Of a DNA stretch of 64,000 bases, positions 35,680-43,970 are shown one piece after another. The DNA comes from Pseudomonadota bacterium (GTDB taxonomy: Bacteria > Myxococcota_A > Polyangia > Polyangiales > Polyangiaceae). Both the position numbers and the translations under genes were made by a program. The DNA is taken from assembly GCA_023423895.1 (NCBI GenBank), contig JAFAER010000227.1:44010-108009 (forward strand), read 5' to 3'. The stretch's first letter is position 1, and every line of letters begins with the position of its first letter. The notes under the pieces are model-generated. The model did not search any database, was not told the origin of the DNA, and saw only the letters and a list, made by a program, of their open reading frames with translations.

Positions 35680-37071
35680 GTGCGAGTGAAGCAGGCGCAT
35701 CTTCTCTGTGTCCTCGTCGTCGCGTTCGCGCCCGCGTGCACGAGCGGGTCGCGCCCCGGTGCGCCGCCGCCGGCCGAGAAGCGCGTCGCCGTGAGCGCGA
35801 CGGGATCGACGGCGTCGAGGCTCGTACCGCCGGACGCGCCTCCGAGCGCCGGCGCTCCATGCCCGCCGATCGACGCGGCGAAGATCCGCGCGCCCGTCTG
35901 CGACGACAGCGTCCTCACGACGCCGATCCCGCCGATCGTCGACGACCAGCGTTCGCTCACGACGTTCTACGAGGCCTACGCGGCGCTCGCGCGGGACCGC
36001 GCGAAGGAGCACGTTCGCGTCGGGATGTACGGCGACTCGAACCTCACGATGGACGAGCTCACCGGCCGGATGCGGCGTCAGCTCCAGGGACGCTTCGGCG
36101 ACGGCGGTCACGGGTACGTCGCGCTCGCGATCCCCTGGCACTGGTACCAGCACCAGGACGTCCATCACGACGGGGAATGGAAGTACTTCAAGCACATCGC
36201 GACGAGCACCGACCCCGTGGGCGACTGGCACTACGGCATGGCGATGATCGCGTCGGAGAGCAAGAAGCCGGGCGGCTCCGTCTGGGTCGCGACGGCCGAT
36301 CCCGGCTCGCCGATCGGCTCGACGGCGAGCCAATTCGACGTCTTCTTCCTCAAGAAGCCGGGCGGCGGCGAGTTCGACCTCGTCGCCGACGGAAAGGTGC
36401 TCCGGACCGTCTCGACGAAGTCGACGAAGGTGGAGCTCGGCATCGAGCACGTCGAGCTGCCCGACGGCCCGCACAAGCTCGCGTGCTCCGTGAAGACGAC
36501 CGCGCCCGTGCGCTTCTTCGGCGCAACGCTCGAGCGGAACGAGCCGTCGATCATCGTCGACTCGCTCGGCACCGGGGCGCTCAACTTCGTCCAGATCGCG
36601 TACACGAAGAAGGACACGCGCACGCCGATGCTCCAGCGGCGCGGCTACCAGCTCGTCATGTTCCAGGTCGGGACGAACACGTTCATGCTCGAGCGGCACA
36701 AGGACGACGTGAAGCGCTTCCTCGCCGAGATCCGCGAGACGCTCCCGGGCGTTTCGATCCTCATCATGACGCCGCCCGACATGATGGGCTCCTGGAACGA
36801 CCCGCATTCCGACCGCCGCATCGTCCTCGTCGGCAAGCAGCTCCGCGAGATCGCCGCCGAGACGGGAAGCGCGTTCTGGGACTACCGCGAGGCCATGGGC
36901 GGCGACACCTCGATCAAGACCTTCATCAAGAAAGGTCTCGCCGCCGGGGACAAGATCCATCTCAAGAAGGAAGGCTCCGAGCTGATGGCCGACCGCTTTC
37001 TGTGCGCGATGGAGAAGGACTTCCGGGCCTGGCTGAAGGAACATCCGGACGCAGGCTGCAGCGCGCATTGA
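35680..37071 (+). CDS. SGNH/GDSL-hydrolase lipoprotein
   Basis: A 463-residue lipoprotein (lipobox-like APAC, then TSGSRP). The SGNH fold is recognised by block I GMYGDSNLTMDE, a Gly in LTGRMRRQLQGRFGDGGHG, block III FQVGTNTFM and block V DKIHLKKEG (Asp-x-x-His pattern). This resembles esterases acting on acetylated polysaccharides or peptidoglycan. A beta-rich insertion occurs between blocks I and III. The GTG start at 35680 is preferred, but a second GTG at 35686 is possible. It is the first of three envelope genes in a row. Confidence 0.8.
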   Translation: MRVKQAHLLCVLVVAFAPACTSGSRPGAPPPAEKRVAVSATGSTASRLVPPDAPPSAGAPCPPIDAAKIRAPVCDDSVLTTPIPPIVDDQRSLTTFYEAYAALARDRAKEHVRVGMYGDSNLTMDELTGRMRRQLQGRFGDGGHGYVALAIPWHWYQHQDVHHDGEWKYFKHIATSTDPVGDWHYGMAMIASESKKPGGSVWVATADPGSPIGSTASQFDVFFLKKPGGGEFDLVADGKVLRTVSTKSTKVELGIEHVELPDGPHKLACSVKTTAPVRFFGATLERNEPSIIVDSLGTGALNFVQIAYTKKDTRTPMLQRRGYQLVMFQVGTNTFMLERHKDDVKRFLAEIRETLPGVSILIMTPPDMMGSWNDPHSDRRIVLVGKQLREIAAETGSAFWDYREAMGGDTSIKTFIKKGLAAGDKIHLKKEGSELMADRFLCAMEKDFRAWLKEHPDAGCSAH

Positions 37072-37137
37072 GGCACACCACACGAGCGTCGGGGGGTGTC
37101 CCCCGGCAATGCGGATGTGGTAGCGTCGCGAAAGCAC

Positions 37138-38625
37138 ATGCGCAGGTGGACAAGGAGGGTCACCGGAGCAGGGCGTGTCGGCGCCAACCGCGCCTCTGCC
37201 GCCGCCACCGCCGTCCTCGTCCTGGTCGGAGCATGCGCCTTCGCGTCCCCGGCGCTCGCCGACGAGCCGGTCGCGGCCAAGGAGCCGCGGCTGCTTCGCG
37301 AGACCGGCGAGAACACCACGGTCATCGACGCCTTCGACAAGGACGACCCTTTCGACGCGAACCTCCTGCTGACGCTCCGCCAGTCGTGGAAGAGCGCGAA
37401 CATCCGCCGCGAGACGTCGCTCGCGCAGAACGGCCTTTCGACCGGCGGCTTCACGTCCGCCAACGAGAACGTCGCGTCGTTCAGCCAGTCGCTGACCGTC
37501 CTCGAGGTCGGTGGCGACATCGGCATCTACAAGGACCTCGCGCTGTCGTTCCGGCTGCCGCTCATCCTCGCGGACGCGCGCGAGCTGTCCGATCTCGACG
37601 GCTCCTCGCGCAATCCGCAGCGGCTCCAGGATCCGTCGGGAGACCAGCTCTTCAGCGTCCCTTTCAAGAGCCCCACCCGCAGCGGCGTCGACTGGGTCAG
37701 CGTCGCGCTCAACTACGCCGTCTTCAACCAGACGCGCGACGAGACGAAGCCCACCTGGGTCATCGGCGCCGAAGGCCGCCTCGCGGTCGGCTCGCGCCTC
37801 CATGCGTGCAACGACAGCGCCGTCATCAAGTGCCCCGATCCGGCCAACCCGACGGGCCCGAGCCGCGATCCCGGCATCTCGCGCGGAATGCACTCCGTCA
37901 TCGCGCATACGGTCTTCTCGCGACGTTACGGCTACATCGAGCCGTACACGGGCTTGCGGATGCACGTCGACCTCCCGCAGTCGAACAGCGACTTCGGGGC
38001 GTCGAAGGACGTGCGCGGCACGCTGCTGAACCGCCCGCCGATCGTCGGCACGTTCACCGTCGGCATGGAGGTCTTCCCCTGGGAGAACCGCGAGGCCTTT
38101 CAGCGTGTCGCCCTCGATTTCAAGCTGCGCGGCAGCTACCACTCGCCCGGCCGTGACTACTCCGAGCTCTTCGACGCGCTCGGCTCGTCGTCGGCGGCCT
38201 CGCTCCGCGCGCCGAATCCGAGCGCGTACCGCGCTGGTCCTGACGGCTTCACGAGCATCGCCGACCCGAACGCCACGAAGGTGTTCTTCACCGGCATCAC
38301 CGACCAGCAGGCGTTCGGCTCGTTCGGCGCCTCTGCCGGCGTGACATGGCAGGCCGGCGAGTACGTGAAGTTCAACGCCGGCCTCGGGCTCACCTACGTC
38401 CAGAGCCACCTCATCACTTCGGCCGATGCCTGCAACCCCGACTTCAAGGGTGACGCAGGTGCCTCCGGCCCATGCCGCAGCGGCGCGCAGACCGCCGGCG
38501 GCGGCAACGTGACCGGTATCCCGAACCCCAACCACCGACAGGTCATCGACCTGCCCGGGCGCCGCTTCTCGGTCGACGACACCACGATCGTGGACCTGTG
38601 GCTCAGCGGCGTGGTCATGTTCTGA
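37138..38625 (+). CDS. Secreted beta-barrel-like envelope protein
   Basis: A 495-residue protein with a Tat/Sec-like signal peptide (double Arg, then VLVLVGACAFASPALADE). The mature part is rich in alternating hydrophobic residues, aromatic-Gly turns and Ser/Asn loops (SFGASAGVTWQAGEYVKFNAG) typical of an outer-membrane barrel. It ends in aromatic Phe (GVVMF), the usual OmpA/barrel C-terminal signal. No family was recognised. The four-base gap to the next gene suggests co-transcription. Confidence 0.65.
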   Translation: MRRWTRRVTGAGRVGANRASAAATAVLVLVGACAFASPALADEPVAAKEPRLLRETGENTTVIDAFDKDDPFDANLLLTLRQSWKSANIRRETSLAQNGLSTGGFTSANENVASFSQSLTVLEVGGDIGIYKDLALSFRLPLILADARELSDLDGSSRNPQRLQDPSGDQLFSVPFKSPTRSGVDWVSVALNYAVFNQTRDETKPTWVIGAEGRLAVGSRLHACNDSAVIKCPDPANPTGPSRDPGISRGMHSVIAHTVFSRRYGYIEPYTGLRMHVDLPQSNSDFGASKDVRGTLLNRPPIVGTFTVGMEVFPWENREAFQRVALDFKLRGSYHSPGRDYSELFDALGSSSAASLRAPNPSAYRAGPDGFTSIADPNATKVFFTGITDQQAFGSFGASAGVTWQAGEYVKFNAGLGLTYVQSHLITSADACNPDFKGDAGASGPCRSGAQTAGGGNVTGIPNPNHRQVIDLPGRRFSVDDTTIVDLWLSGVVMF

Positions 38626-38629
38626 CGTC

Positions 38630-40129
38630 ATGCGCGCACGCGCAGCAGTCCTGGCGTGCGCGATCGTGGCCGGCACGGTCGTAGGGCGAGCGTCGATCGC
38701 GCACGCGGAGCCGACGGCGCAGGACTCGGGGGCGACGCCCGTTCCGCAGCCGGCCGCGCCGCCGACGACGCCGCCGTCTGCGACCGACAAGCCCGTCGTC
38801 GTCTGGCCGACGCTCACCCCGGCGGGGGACGAGGTCGGCGCGATCTCGGTCCACAAGCCCAGCCCCACCGAGGGCTCGATCTATGCGCGCGCGACGGAGC
38901 TCGACGCGACGCTCCGCGATGCCGTGCAGGACCTCGGCTACTCCCTCGACGTCGGCGATCCCGGACCGGCGATGGGGCGCGCGCGCGATCTCGACATGGT
39001 CGAGCGCGCCCAGCATGCCACGCCCCATTCTTCGAGCTCCACGGACGCCGGGACGTGGCTCGTCAGCCCGCGTCTCGAGCCGGCGTCGGGCGACTCGTTC
39101 TTGCTTCGCATCGTCGTGGTTCCCCCGAAGGGCAGGCAGCTCCACGTCCGCGTCGAGCGCGTCTCCGGGCCCGACGTCGCGGTACGCGGGCTCGTGCTCC
39201 TGCGCGACCTGCTCTCGGCAACGCCGGAGACGACGACGGAGCCGACGCGTCGCCCCGACGAGTCGGCCGCGATGGGCATCATGGCGCCCTCGCGCTCGCC
39301 CGGTCGCGCCGTCCTCGCAGCGAACGCAGCGCTGTTCGGCGCGTTCATGGCGTACAGCGTCCAGCGCGCGAGCGGGTCGGAAGATCCTCGGCTGCTCTAT
39401 CCCTTGCTCACGCTCGGCACGGGCGTGGGGCTCGGGAGCGCGCTCCTCGTCGCCGAGGAATGGAACGTGTCGACGGGTGACGCCTGGACGCTCGCCGGCG
39501 GCGCGTGGTGGGGCACGGCCGCCGGCATCCTCATCGCGAACGGCCGCAAGGTGCAGCCGCTCACGGATCGTTATGCGTGGGGTGTGGGCGGTGGTCTCAT
39601 CGGCCTCGGGCTCGCCACCTTCTCACTGACGCGTGGCAAGGCCGACGAAGGTGACGCGGTTCTCGTCCACTCCGGAGCCGGGCTCGGGCTCGGGCTCGGC
39701 GCGCTGTCGGACTACTTCTACCGAGGCGACCTCAATCGTACGCCGTACACCGGGGCCGGGTACGGGTCCGCGATCGGCCTCGTCGCGGGCGGCACGCTGG
39801 CGAAGCTGACGAAGGTCTCGGCCTCGCGCATCCTGCTCATCGATCTCGGCGCCGGGCTCGGCGCTGCCGCGGGCGCCGCGATCGGAAGCCCGCTCGTCTT
39901 CGAGCAGGTCACGCCCGAGAAGACCCGTGGCTTCGTCGCGGCGACGTTCGCCGGGACGCTCGTCGGTGGAGCAGCCGCGTGGTGGTTCACACGCGACCGC
40001 TCGGCTGCGCGTCCGCCGGTGCGCCCGAACGCGCTTCGACTCACGCCGTACGGCGGGACCATCGGCGCATCGGCCACGCGCGACGGCGCCGTGCCTGCGT
40101 ACGGGCTCGGCGTCCACGGAGTCTGGTGA
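38630..40129 (+). CDS. Secreted envelope protein with glycine-rich membrane segments
   Basis: A 499-residue protein with a signal peptide (ending SIAHAEP). After a Pro/Thr-rich linker and a soluble domain of about 130 residues come several Gly-rich hydrophobic segments (LLYPLLTLGTGVGLGSALLV, WGVGGGLIGLGLATFSL and others) that look like glycine-zipper membrane hairpins. The C-terminus is a conserved LTPYGGTIGA...YGLGVHGVW segment. No family was recognised. It lies four bases after the barrel gene and ends five bases from a convergent gene. Related paired proteins occur in myxobacteria but I cannot name them. Confidence 0.6.
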   Translation: MRARAAVLACAIVAGTVVGRASIAHAEPTAQDSGATPVPQPAAPPTTPPSATDKPVVVWPTLTPAGDEVGAISVHKPSPTEGSIYARATELDATLRDAVQDLGYSLDVGDPGPAMGRARDLDMVERAQHATPHSSSSTDAGTWLVSPRLEPASGDSFLLRIVVVPPKGRQLHVRVERVSGPDVAVRGLVLLRDLLSATPETTTEPTRRPDESAAMGIMAPSRSPGRAVLAANAALFGAFMAYSVQRASGSEDPRLLYPLLTLGTGVGLGSALLVAEEWNVSTGDAWTLAGGAWWGTAAGILIANGRKVQPLTDRYAWGVGGGLIGLGLATFSLTRGKADEGDAVLVHSGAGLGLGLGALSDYFYRGDLNRTPYTGAGYGSAIGLVAGGTLAKLTKVSASRILLIDLGAGLGAAAGAAIGSPLVFEQVTPEKTRGFVAATFAGTLVGGAAAWWFTRDRSAARPPVRPNALRLTPYGGTIGASATRDGAVPAYGLGVHGVW

Positions 40130-40133
40130 TCGT

Positions 40134-41216
40134 TCACTTCACGACGCGGACGACCGCGCCGTCCGGCGCGAGCCCCGTGCCCTGGACGGTGAAGTAGATC
40201 GCCGTCGCGTCGGCGACGACCGCCGTCGGCACCTCCTGGTTCGACGCGATCGCGCTCGGCGGCCCACCGGTCTTCGGCACTCGGATGATCGCCCCACGAT
40301 CGCGACGGTCGACGACGTACAGGTTCGTCGTGTCGTGCGCGAAGGCCGTGGGCACCGTCCCTCCCGGCGGCTCGAACAGCGTGGTCAGCCTCGTCTGAGG
40401 CTCGGACGAACCTCGATCGAGTCGCTTGAGCGTCTCGAAATCGAAGAAGTAGATCGCCTGCTCGTCGACCCCGAACGCCTCGGCCGTGTCGATGAAGAGG
40501 TCATCGTCATCGTAGATCCTCATCGGGGCACCGGCGTCCCCGGCCGCATCCTTCGGAAGCTCGAAGACACCCGACGTCTCCAGCCCGTCCGCGGCCCAGA
40601 ACACCGATGTTCCGTGCAATGCCAGGGCCCGCGGTTCGTGATCCTCTGGTGAGAGCGTCGTCCGCGTCGAGCCGTCGCGCGCGTAGCGCGCGAGGAAGCC
40701 GGGTTCCACAGCGTCCAGATCCCCGTGGATGACGAAGATCGCGTCGGTGTCGACCGCAAGCGCAGCGGGCTTCGGTAGATCGCGCTCGACGAGCACGACC
40801 TCACCGCCCGCCTTCGGCACGCGCTTCACCGCGTCGTCGACGATGAGGAACAGGTCACCACCGGCAGCGCTGTCCGCAGAGAGCCACGTCACCGTGGCGG
40901 GCGGCGCGATCGTCGCGATCGTGCGCGTAGCCCCGCCCGTCTTCGGAACGGTCACGATCGCGCCGTCGCCGTTCGTCCAGTAGAGGCTCTCGGCGTCCTG
41001 CGCGAGGTTCCGCGGGCTGAACTGAGCAGGCGCCAGCGGCGCGGCCACGCCAGCACCACTGTCGCCGAGCGCGTCGCCGCCATCGCGCCCGCTGCCGCCA
41101 CCGTCCGGCTCGCCGCTCGTCAGGTAGTCGAGCGATCGCGTCAGCGTGCAAGCAAACAGGCTGGCCGCGACCGTGATCGTCGACACGAGGGCGACGACCG
41201 CACGCGCCGCCGTCAC
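40134..41216 (-). CDS. Propeller-repeat lipoprotein of the kinase operon
   Basis: A 360-residue lipoprotein (lipobox FAC, then TLTRSLD) with a Gly/Asp-rich linker and about six propeller motifs based on DxxxxYW or a similar turn, such as AESLYWTNGDGAIVTVPKTG, GTSVFWAADG and TNLYVVDRRDRGAIIRVPKT. This motif is widespread in myxobacterial lipoproteins. It differs from the WGSGPNDVW type of the duplicated locus. GTG at 41216 overlaps the previous gene's TGA by four bases, so it belongs to the kinase operon. It may present an extracellular ligand-binding face to the kinase system. Confidence 0.78.
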   Translation of the reverse strand: MTAARAVVALVSTITVAASLFACTLTRSLDYLTSGEPDGGGSGRDGGDALGDSGAGVAAPLAPAQFSPRNLAQDAESLYWTNGDGAIVTVPKTGGATRTIATIAPPATVTWLSADSAAGGDLFLIVDDAVKRVPKAGGEVVLVERDLPKPAALAVDTDAIFVIHGDLDAVEPGFLARYARDGSTRTTLSPEDHEPRALALHGTSVFWAADGLETSGVFELPKDAAGDAGAPMRIYDDDDLFIDTAEAFGVDEQAIYFFDFETLKRLDRGSSEPQTRLTTLFEPPGGTVPTAFAHDTTNLYVVDRRDRGAIIRVPKTGGPPSAIASNQEVPTAVVADATAIYFTVQGTGLAPDGAVVRVVK

Positions 41217-42136
41217 TGCGTCCCCCGGTCTTCTCCTCCCGTCGAGGAGGACACCACGCGCGTCCGAGGCATCCACGGTGCCGGACGCAGCACGCGCGCA
41301 TCGCTTGCTTCTGTGCTCTTCCCGGACACGAGCGCCGGGACCGCGAGGACGACGGCAGCGGCAGCAGCCACCACCGCCACTGCGAGAGAGACGTCGGCGA
41401 TGAGATAGTCGCGCTTCACGGGCGAGACGTCGTCCGGCGTGCACGTCGGCGCGCACCGCTTGGCGAGGTCGTCTTCGGTCCCTCGCCCACTGAGCGAGAA
41501 GATTGCGAACGAGCCGAGCCCGGCGACGGCAACACCTCCAGCGACGTACGCCAGCACCGGGACCCGCCCTCCATCCGCGTGCTCGGCCTCGGAAGACCTC
41601 GGTCCCTTCGGCGCGAGCGCCTGGTAGTCGGCGACCACCTTCCGGTTCTTCTCGCCCTCTACGACGAGGAGCCGCTGCTCGAGCGTCTTGCCGTCGCTCG
41701 CGCGCTCGAACAGCAGCACGTGCTCGCCGGGCTCGACGGGGATCGCGGCGCCCGTCAGCCGCTCGGCCACGACCTGTCCGTCGAGCGTGACCTTCACCTG
41801 CACGTCGCTCTCGCCTTTGTCGTCGAGCACCTCGATCGCGATCGATGGGGCCGCCACCTCGACCTGATCGAGCTGCTCGGAGCATTCCTGCCGGAGGATG
41901 ACGGGGCATTCGGCGCGCGCACACGCGACGTAGCGTTCGCGTGCAGCATGCAACTTTTTCTGGAGCCGGAGCGTCTGCGCCTGCTCGTGCGCGGCCAGAC
42001 ACGCCTGCTTCGACGCGGCAGAGCTCGGGCTTTTCGCCGGTGGAGCGGCCGGTGCCGGCGCTGCGAACGAGAGGCTCGACAGGACAACCCCGCAGCCCGC
42101 ATACCGGGCGAGCGAGGTGAGCTTCGTCACAAACAT
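41213..42136 (-). CDS. PEGA-like secreted protein
   Basis: A 307-residue protein with a signal peptide. A Lys/Arg-rich helical part (AARERYVACARAECP) is followed by a PEGA-type beta-repeat (VEVAAPSIAIEVLDDKGESD...TLDGQVV...PVEPGEHVLLFE) and two membrane segments near the end. PEGA proteins often partner Ser/Thr kinases in myxobacteria. The start overlaps the kinase gene by ten bases (ATG 42136) or four bases (GTG 42130). Topology suggests the PEGA part is outside the cytoplasm. Confidence 0.72.
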   Translation of the reverse strand: MFVTKLTSLARYAGCGVVLSSLSFAAPAPAAPPAKSPSSAASKQACLAAHEQAQTLRLQKKLHAARERYVACARAECPVILRQECSEQLDQVEVAAPSIAIEVLDDKGESDVQVKVTLDGQVVAERLTGAAIPVEPGEHVLLFERASDGKTLEQRLLVVEGEKNRKVVADYQALAPKGPRSSEAEHADGGRVPVLAYVAGGVAVAGLGSFAIFSLSGRGTEDDLAKRCAPTCTPDDVSPVKRDYLIADVSLAVAVVAAAAAVVLAVPALVSGKSTEASDARVLRPAPWMPRTRVVSSSTGGEDRGTQ

Positions 42137-43836
42137 TCCGCCTTGAAGTGCTTCATCCCCTTGTCGTCGACCGTGTACGGGATTCGGCAGTCGGCCTTCG
42201 CGGCGGAGCTCCCGCGCTGATGACGTCGCTTGCCGAACGGCGAACGCGGCGCGGAGCGAGAAGGCGACGGCGACGGCGAGGGCGAGGGCGACGCGACTGC
42301 CTCGGGCGGAGCAGGAGGCGTGGTCTCGTTCGAGGCGGGTGCCGTTGCCGAGACGGTGGGGGGCGGCGCGACGAGCTCGTCGGCAGCAGCCGTCGGCTCG
42401 CCGGTCGTGACCACGCCAGGAGGAACATCGACGGCGGACGGCGGCGGCGGCCGGTCGCGCGTCACGAGGACACCGGCGACGGCAACGGACGCGAGGGTGA
42501 GCCCACCGAGGACGGCGCCAATCAGCGGCCATCGCGAGGCGCGTCGTCGCGGCGGAACGACGGCGATCGAAGAGCTCTGGACGGTGGCGAGATCCGTGAG
42601 CTCCTCTCCGAACTGCGCCTGCGCCTGCACGCTGGGCGGAAGGATCGGACGCGAGCCCCCTCCCGTCTTCGGCCTCTCCAGTGGCGGCGGGAATGCCAGC
42701 GGCGCCGACGGCGGGACGCTCATGCCGTGCTGCGCCTGCACCTCGCCCGAGCCGGTGGACGGGCGACCGATGTCCGTCGGTAGCTCCGTCACGTTTCGAC
42801 GGCGCTCGGCCTCCTCGAGAGCAGCGCGGAGCGCGGGATCCGTCCTCGAGGCCGGCTGCATCGGGAGCGACTCGCGCTCCACCTCGCGGACGATCTCTGC
42901 GCGCGAGAAGATCGATGTCGCGGCGACCCGCGATACCCAGACGCCGATCTCCTTCGGTCGCGGCAGCGCGATCGCGTCCTCGATCGCGAGCGCCATCTCC
43001 TCGGCCGTCGCGAAGCGAGCCTCCGGCTCGCGCTCGAGCCCGCGCAGCGTGATCAGCGCGAGCTCCGTCGGCACGTCGGGCGCCCACCGCTGCGGAGAGT
43101 CGATCGGATCGTGCAGGACGCGGGCGATCGTCTCCGAAGGCGAATCGCCGAGGAACAGACGCCGACCAGCAAGCAGCTCCCACAACACGGTCGCCGCGGC
43201 GAAGACATCCGTTCGACGGTCCACGGACGCGTGCTGGAGCTGCTCGGGCGCCATGTACGCGGTCTTGCCTTTCAGCTGACCGTCGCCCGTCGCGCTGGCC
43301 CGCGATGCAGCCTTCGCAATCCCGAAATCGAGCACACGCGCGAGACCGTCCGTCCCGACGAGGATGTTCTGCGGGGACACATCCCGATGGACGATGTCGA
43401 GCGGAGCGCCGTTCCTGTCGCGCGCCTCGTGCGCCGCGTGCAATCCGTGGAGCGCCTGCGCGACGACCGAGGCAGCGAGCGCCACCGGGATCCGCTCGCC
43501 CGCGGCCAGCGCGAGGCGCTGCAGGCTCGCGAGCGAGTCGCCCTCGACGTACTCCATGACGACGAGCAGCTCGTCTGCCTCGGCGACGACGTCGAGCGTC
43601 GGAACGACGTTCGGATGGCGGATCGTCGAAGCGAGCCGAGCTTCGTCGAGCAGCATCGAGACGAACTCGGAGTCACGCGCGTAGTCGTCGTGGAGACGCT
43701 TGATCGCGACGGTTCGTGAGAAGCCCGCTGCGCCGAGGAGGCGTCCGAGATGGACGGTGGCCATGCCGCCCGCCGCAATGCGGCGATGCACCATGTACCG
43801 GCCCACGAGCCGGCCAGCCTCCCAGTCGCGCTGCAT
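42127..43836 (-). CDS. Ser/Thr protein kinase (Hanks type)
   Basis: A 569-residue kinase. The catalytic domain spans about 15-280: Gly loop IAAGGMATVHLG, K46 in VAIK, HRD D152 (IVHRDVSPQN), DFG-like D170 (LDFGIAKA) and MAPEQ. A Pro/Ser-rich linker of about 130 residues, a membrane segment (WPLIGAVLGGLTLASVAVAG) and a periplasmic Thr/Pro/Ser-rich tail ending in a CRIPYTVDDKG...KAECL Cys motif follow. This is the common myxobacterial receptor-kinase layout. It is in an operon with the PEGA-like and propeller lipoprotein genes, and the FHA activator lies upstream. ATG 43836 has GAGG eight bases upstream. Confidence 0.93.
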   Translation of the reverse strand: MQRDWEAGRLVGRYMVHRRIAAGGMATVHLGRLLGAAGFSRTVAIKRLHDDYARDSEFVSMLLDEARLASTIRHPNVVPTLDVVAEADELLVVMEYVEGDSLASLQRLALAAGERIPVALAASVVAQALHGLHAAHEARDRNGAPLDIVHRDVSPQNILVGTDGLARVLDFGIAKAASRASATGDGQLKGKTAYMAPEQLQHASVDRRTDVFAAATVLWELLAGRRLFLGDSPSETIARVLHDPIDSPQRWAPDVPTELALITLRGLEREPEARFATAEEMALAIEDAIALPRPKEIGVWVSRVAATSIFSRAEIVREVERESLPMQPASRTDPALRAALEEAERRRNVTELPTDIGRPSTGSGEVQAQHGMSVPPSAPLAFPPPLERPKTGGGSRPILPPSVQAQAQFGEELTDLATVQSSSIAVVPPRRRASRWPLIGAVLGGLTLASVAVAGVLVTRDRPPPPSAVDVPPGVVTTGEPTAAADELVAPPPTVSATAPASNETTPPAPPEAVASPSPSPSPSPSRSAPRSPFGKRRHQRGSSAAKADCRIPYTVDDKGMKHFKAECL

Positions 43837-43869
43837 CGATGGACCTCGGGACGTGATGACGTGATGACG

Positions 43870-43889
43870 TGGTGTGTGCAAGCACACCA
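43870..43889. promoter_or_regulatory. Inverted repeat between kinase and FHA activator genes
   Basis: TGGTGTG and CACACCA form perfect 7-base arms with a 6-base spacer. Two direct copies of ACGTGATG lie just beside it (43851-43866). It could be an operator for the kinase operon or a terminator arm for the upstream gene. Confidence 0.35.
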
Positions 43890-43970
43890 GCGACTCCACG
43901 AGATCGTATCACTCTCTCACGGAGAACGTGTGAGCTCGCTCACGCGCCAGCATGGCCGGCGCGCCGGAGG

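Noticed and set aside
34560..38156. Long plus-strand open frame (about 1198 codons) in a second frame over the PP2C and SGNH genes
   Set aside because: Arg/Pro-rich shadow in a different frame from well-supported genes.
34204..38868. Very long minus-strand open frame (about 1550 codons) opposite the phosphatase, SGNH and barrel genes
   Set aside because: Its sequence is Arg/Asp/Val-rich with no motifs, while the plus-strand frames encode clear domains. In this high-GC DNA it is a mirror of the real genes.
40134..41216. Possible membership of this propeller lipoprotein in the duplicated cassette family
   Set aside because: Its repeat motif (DxxxxYW, VPKTGG) and operon partners differ from the WGSGPNDVW and RCC1 types.
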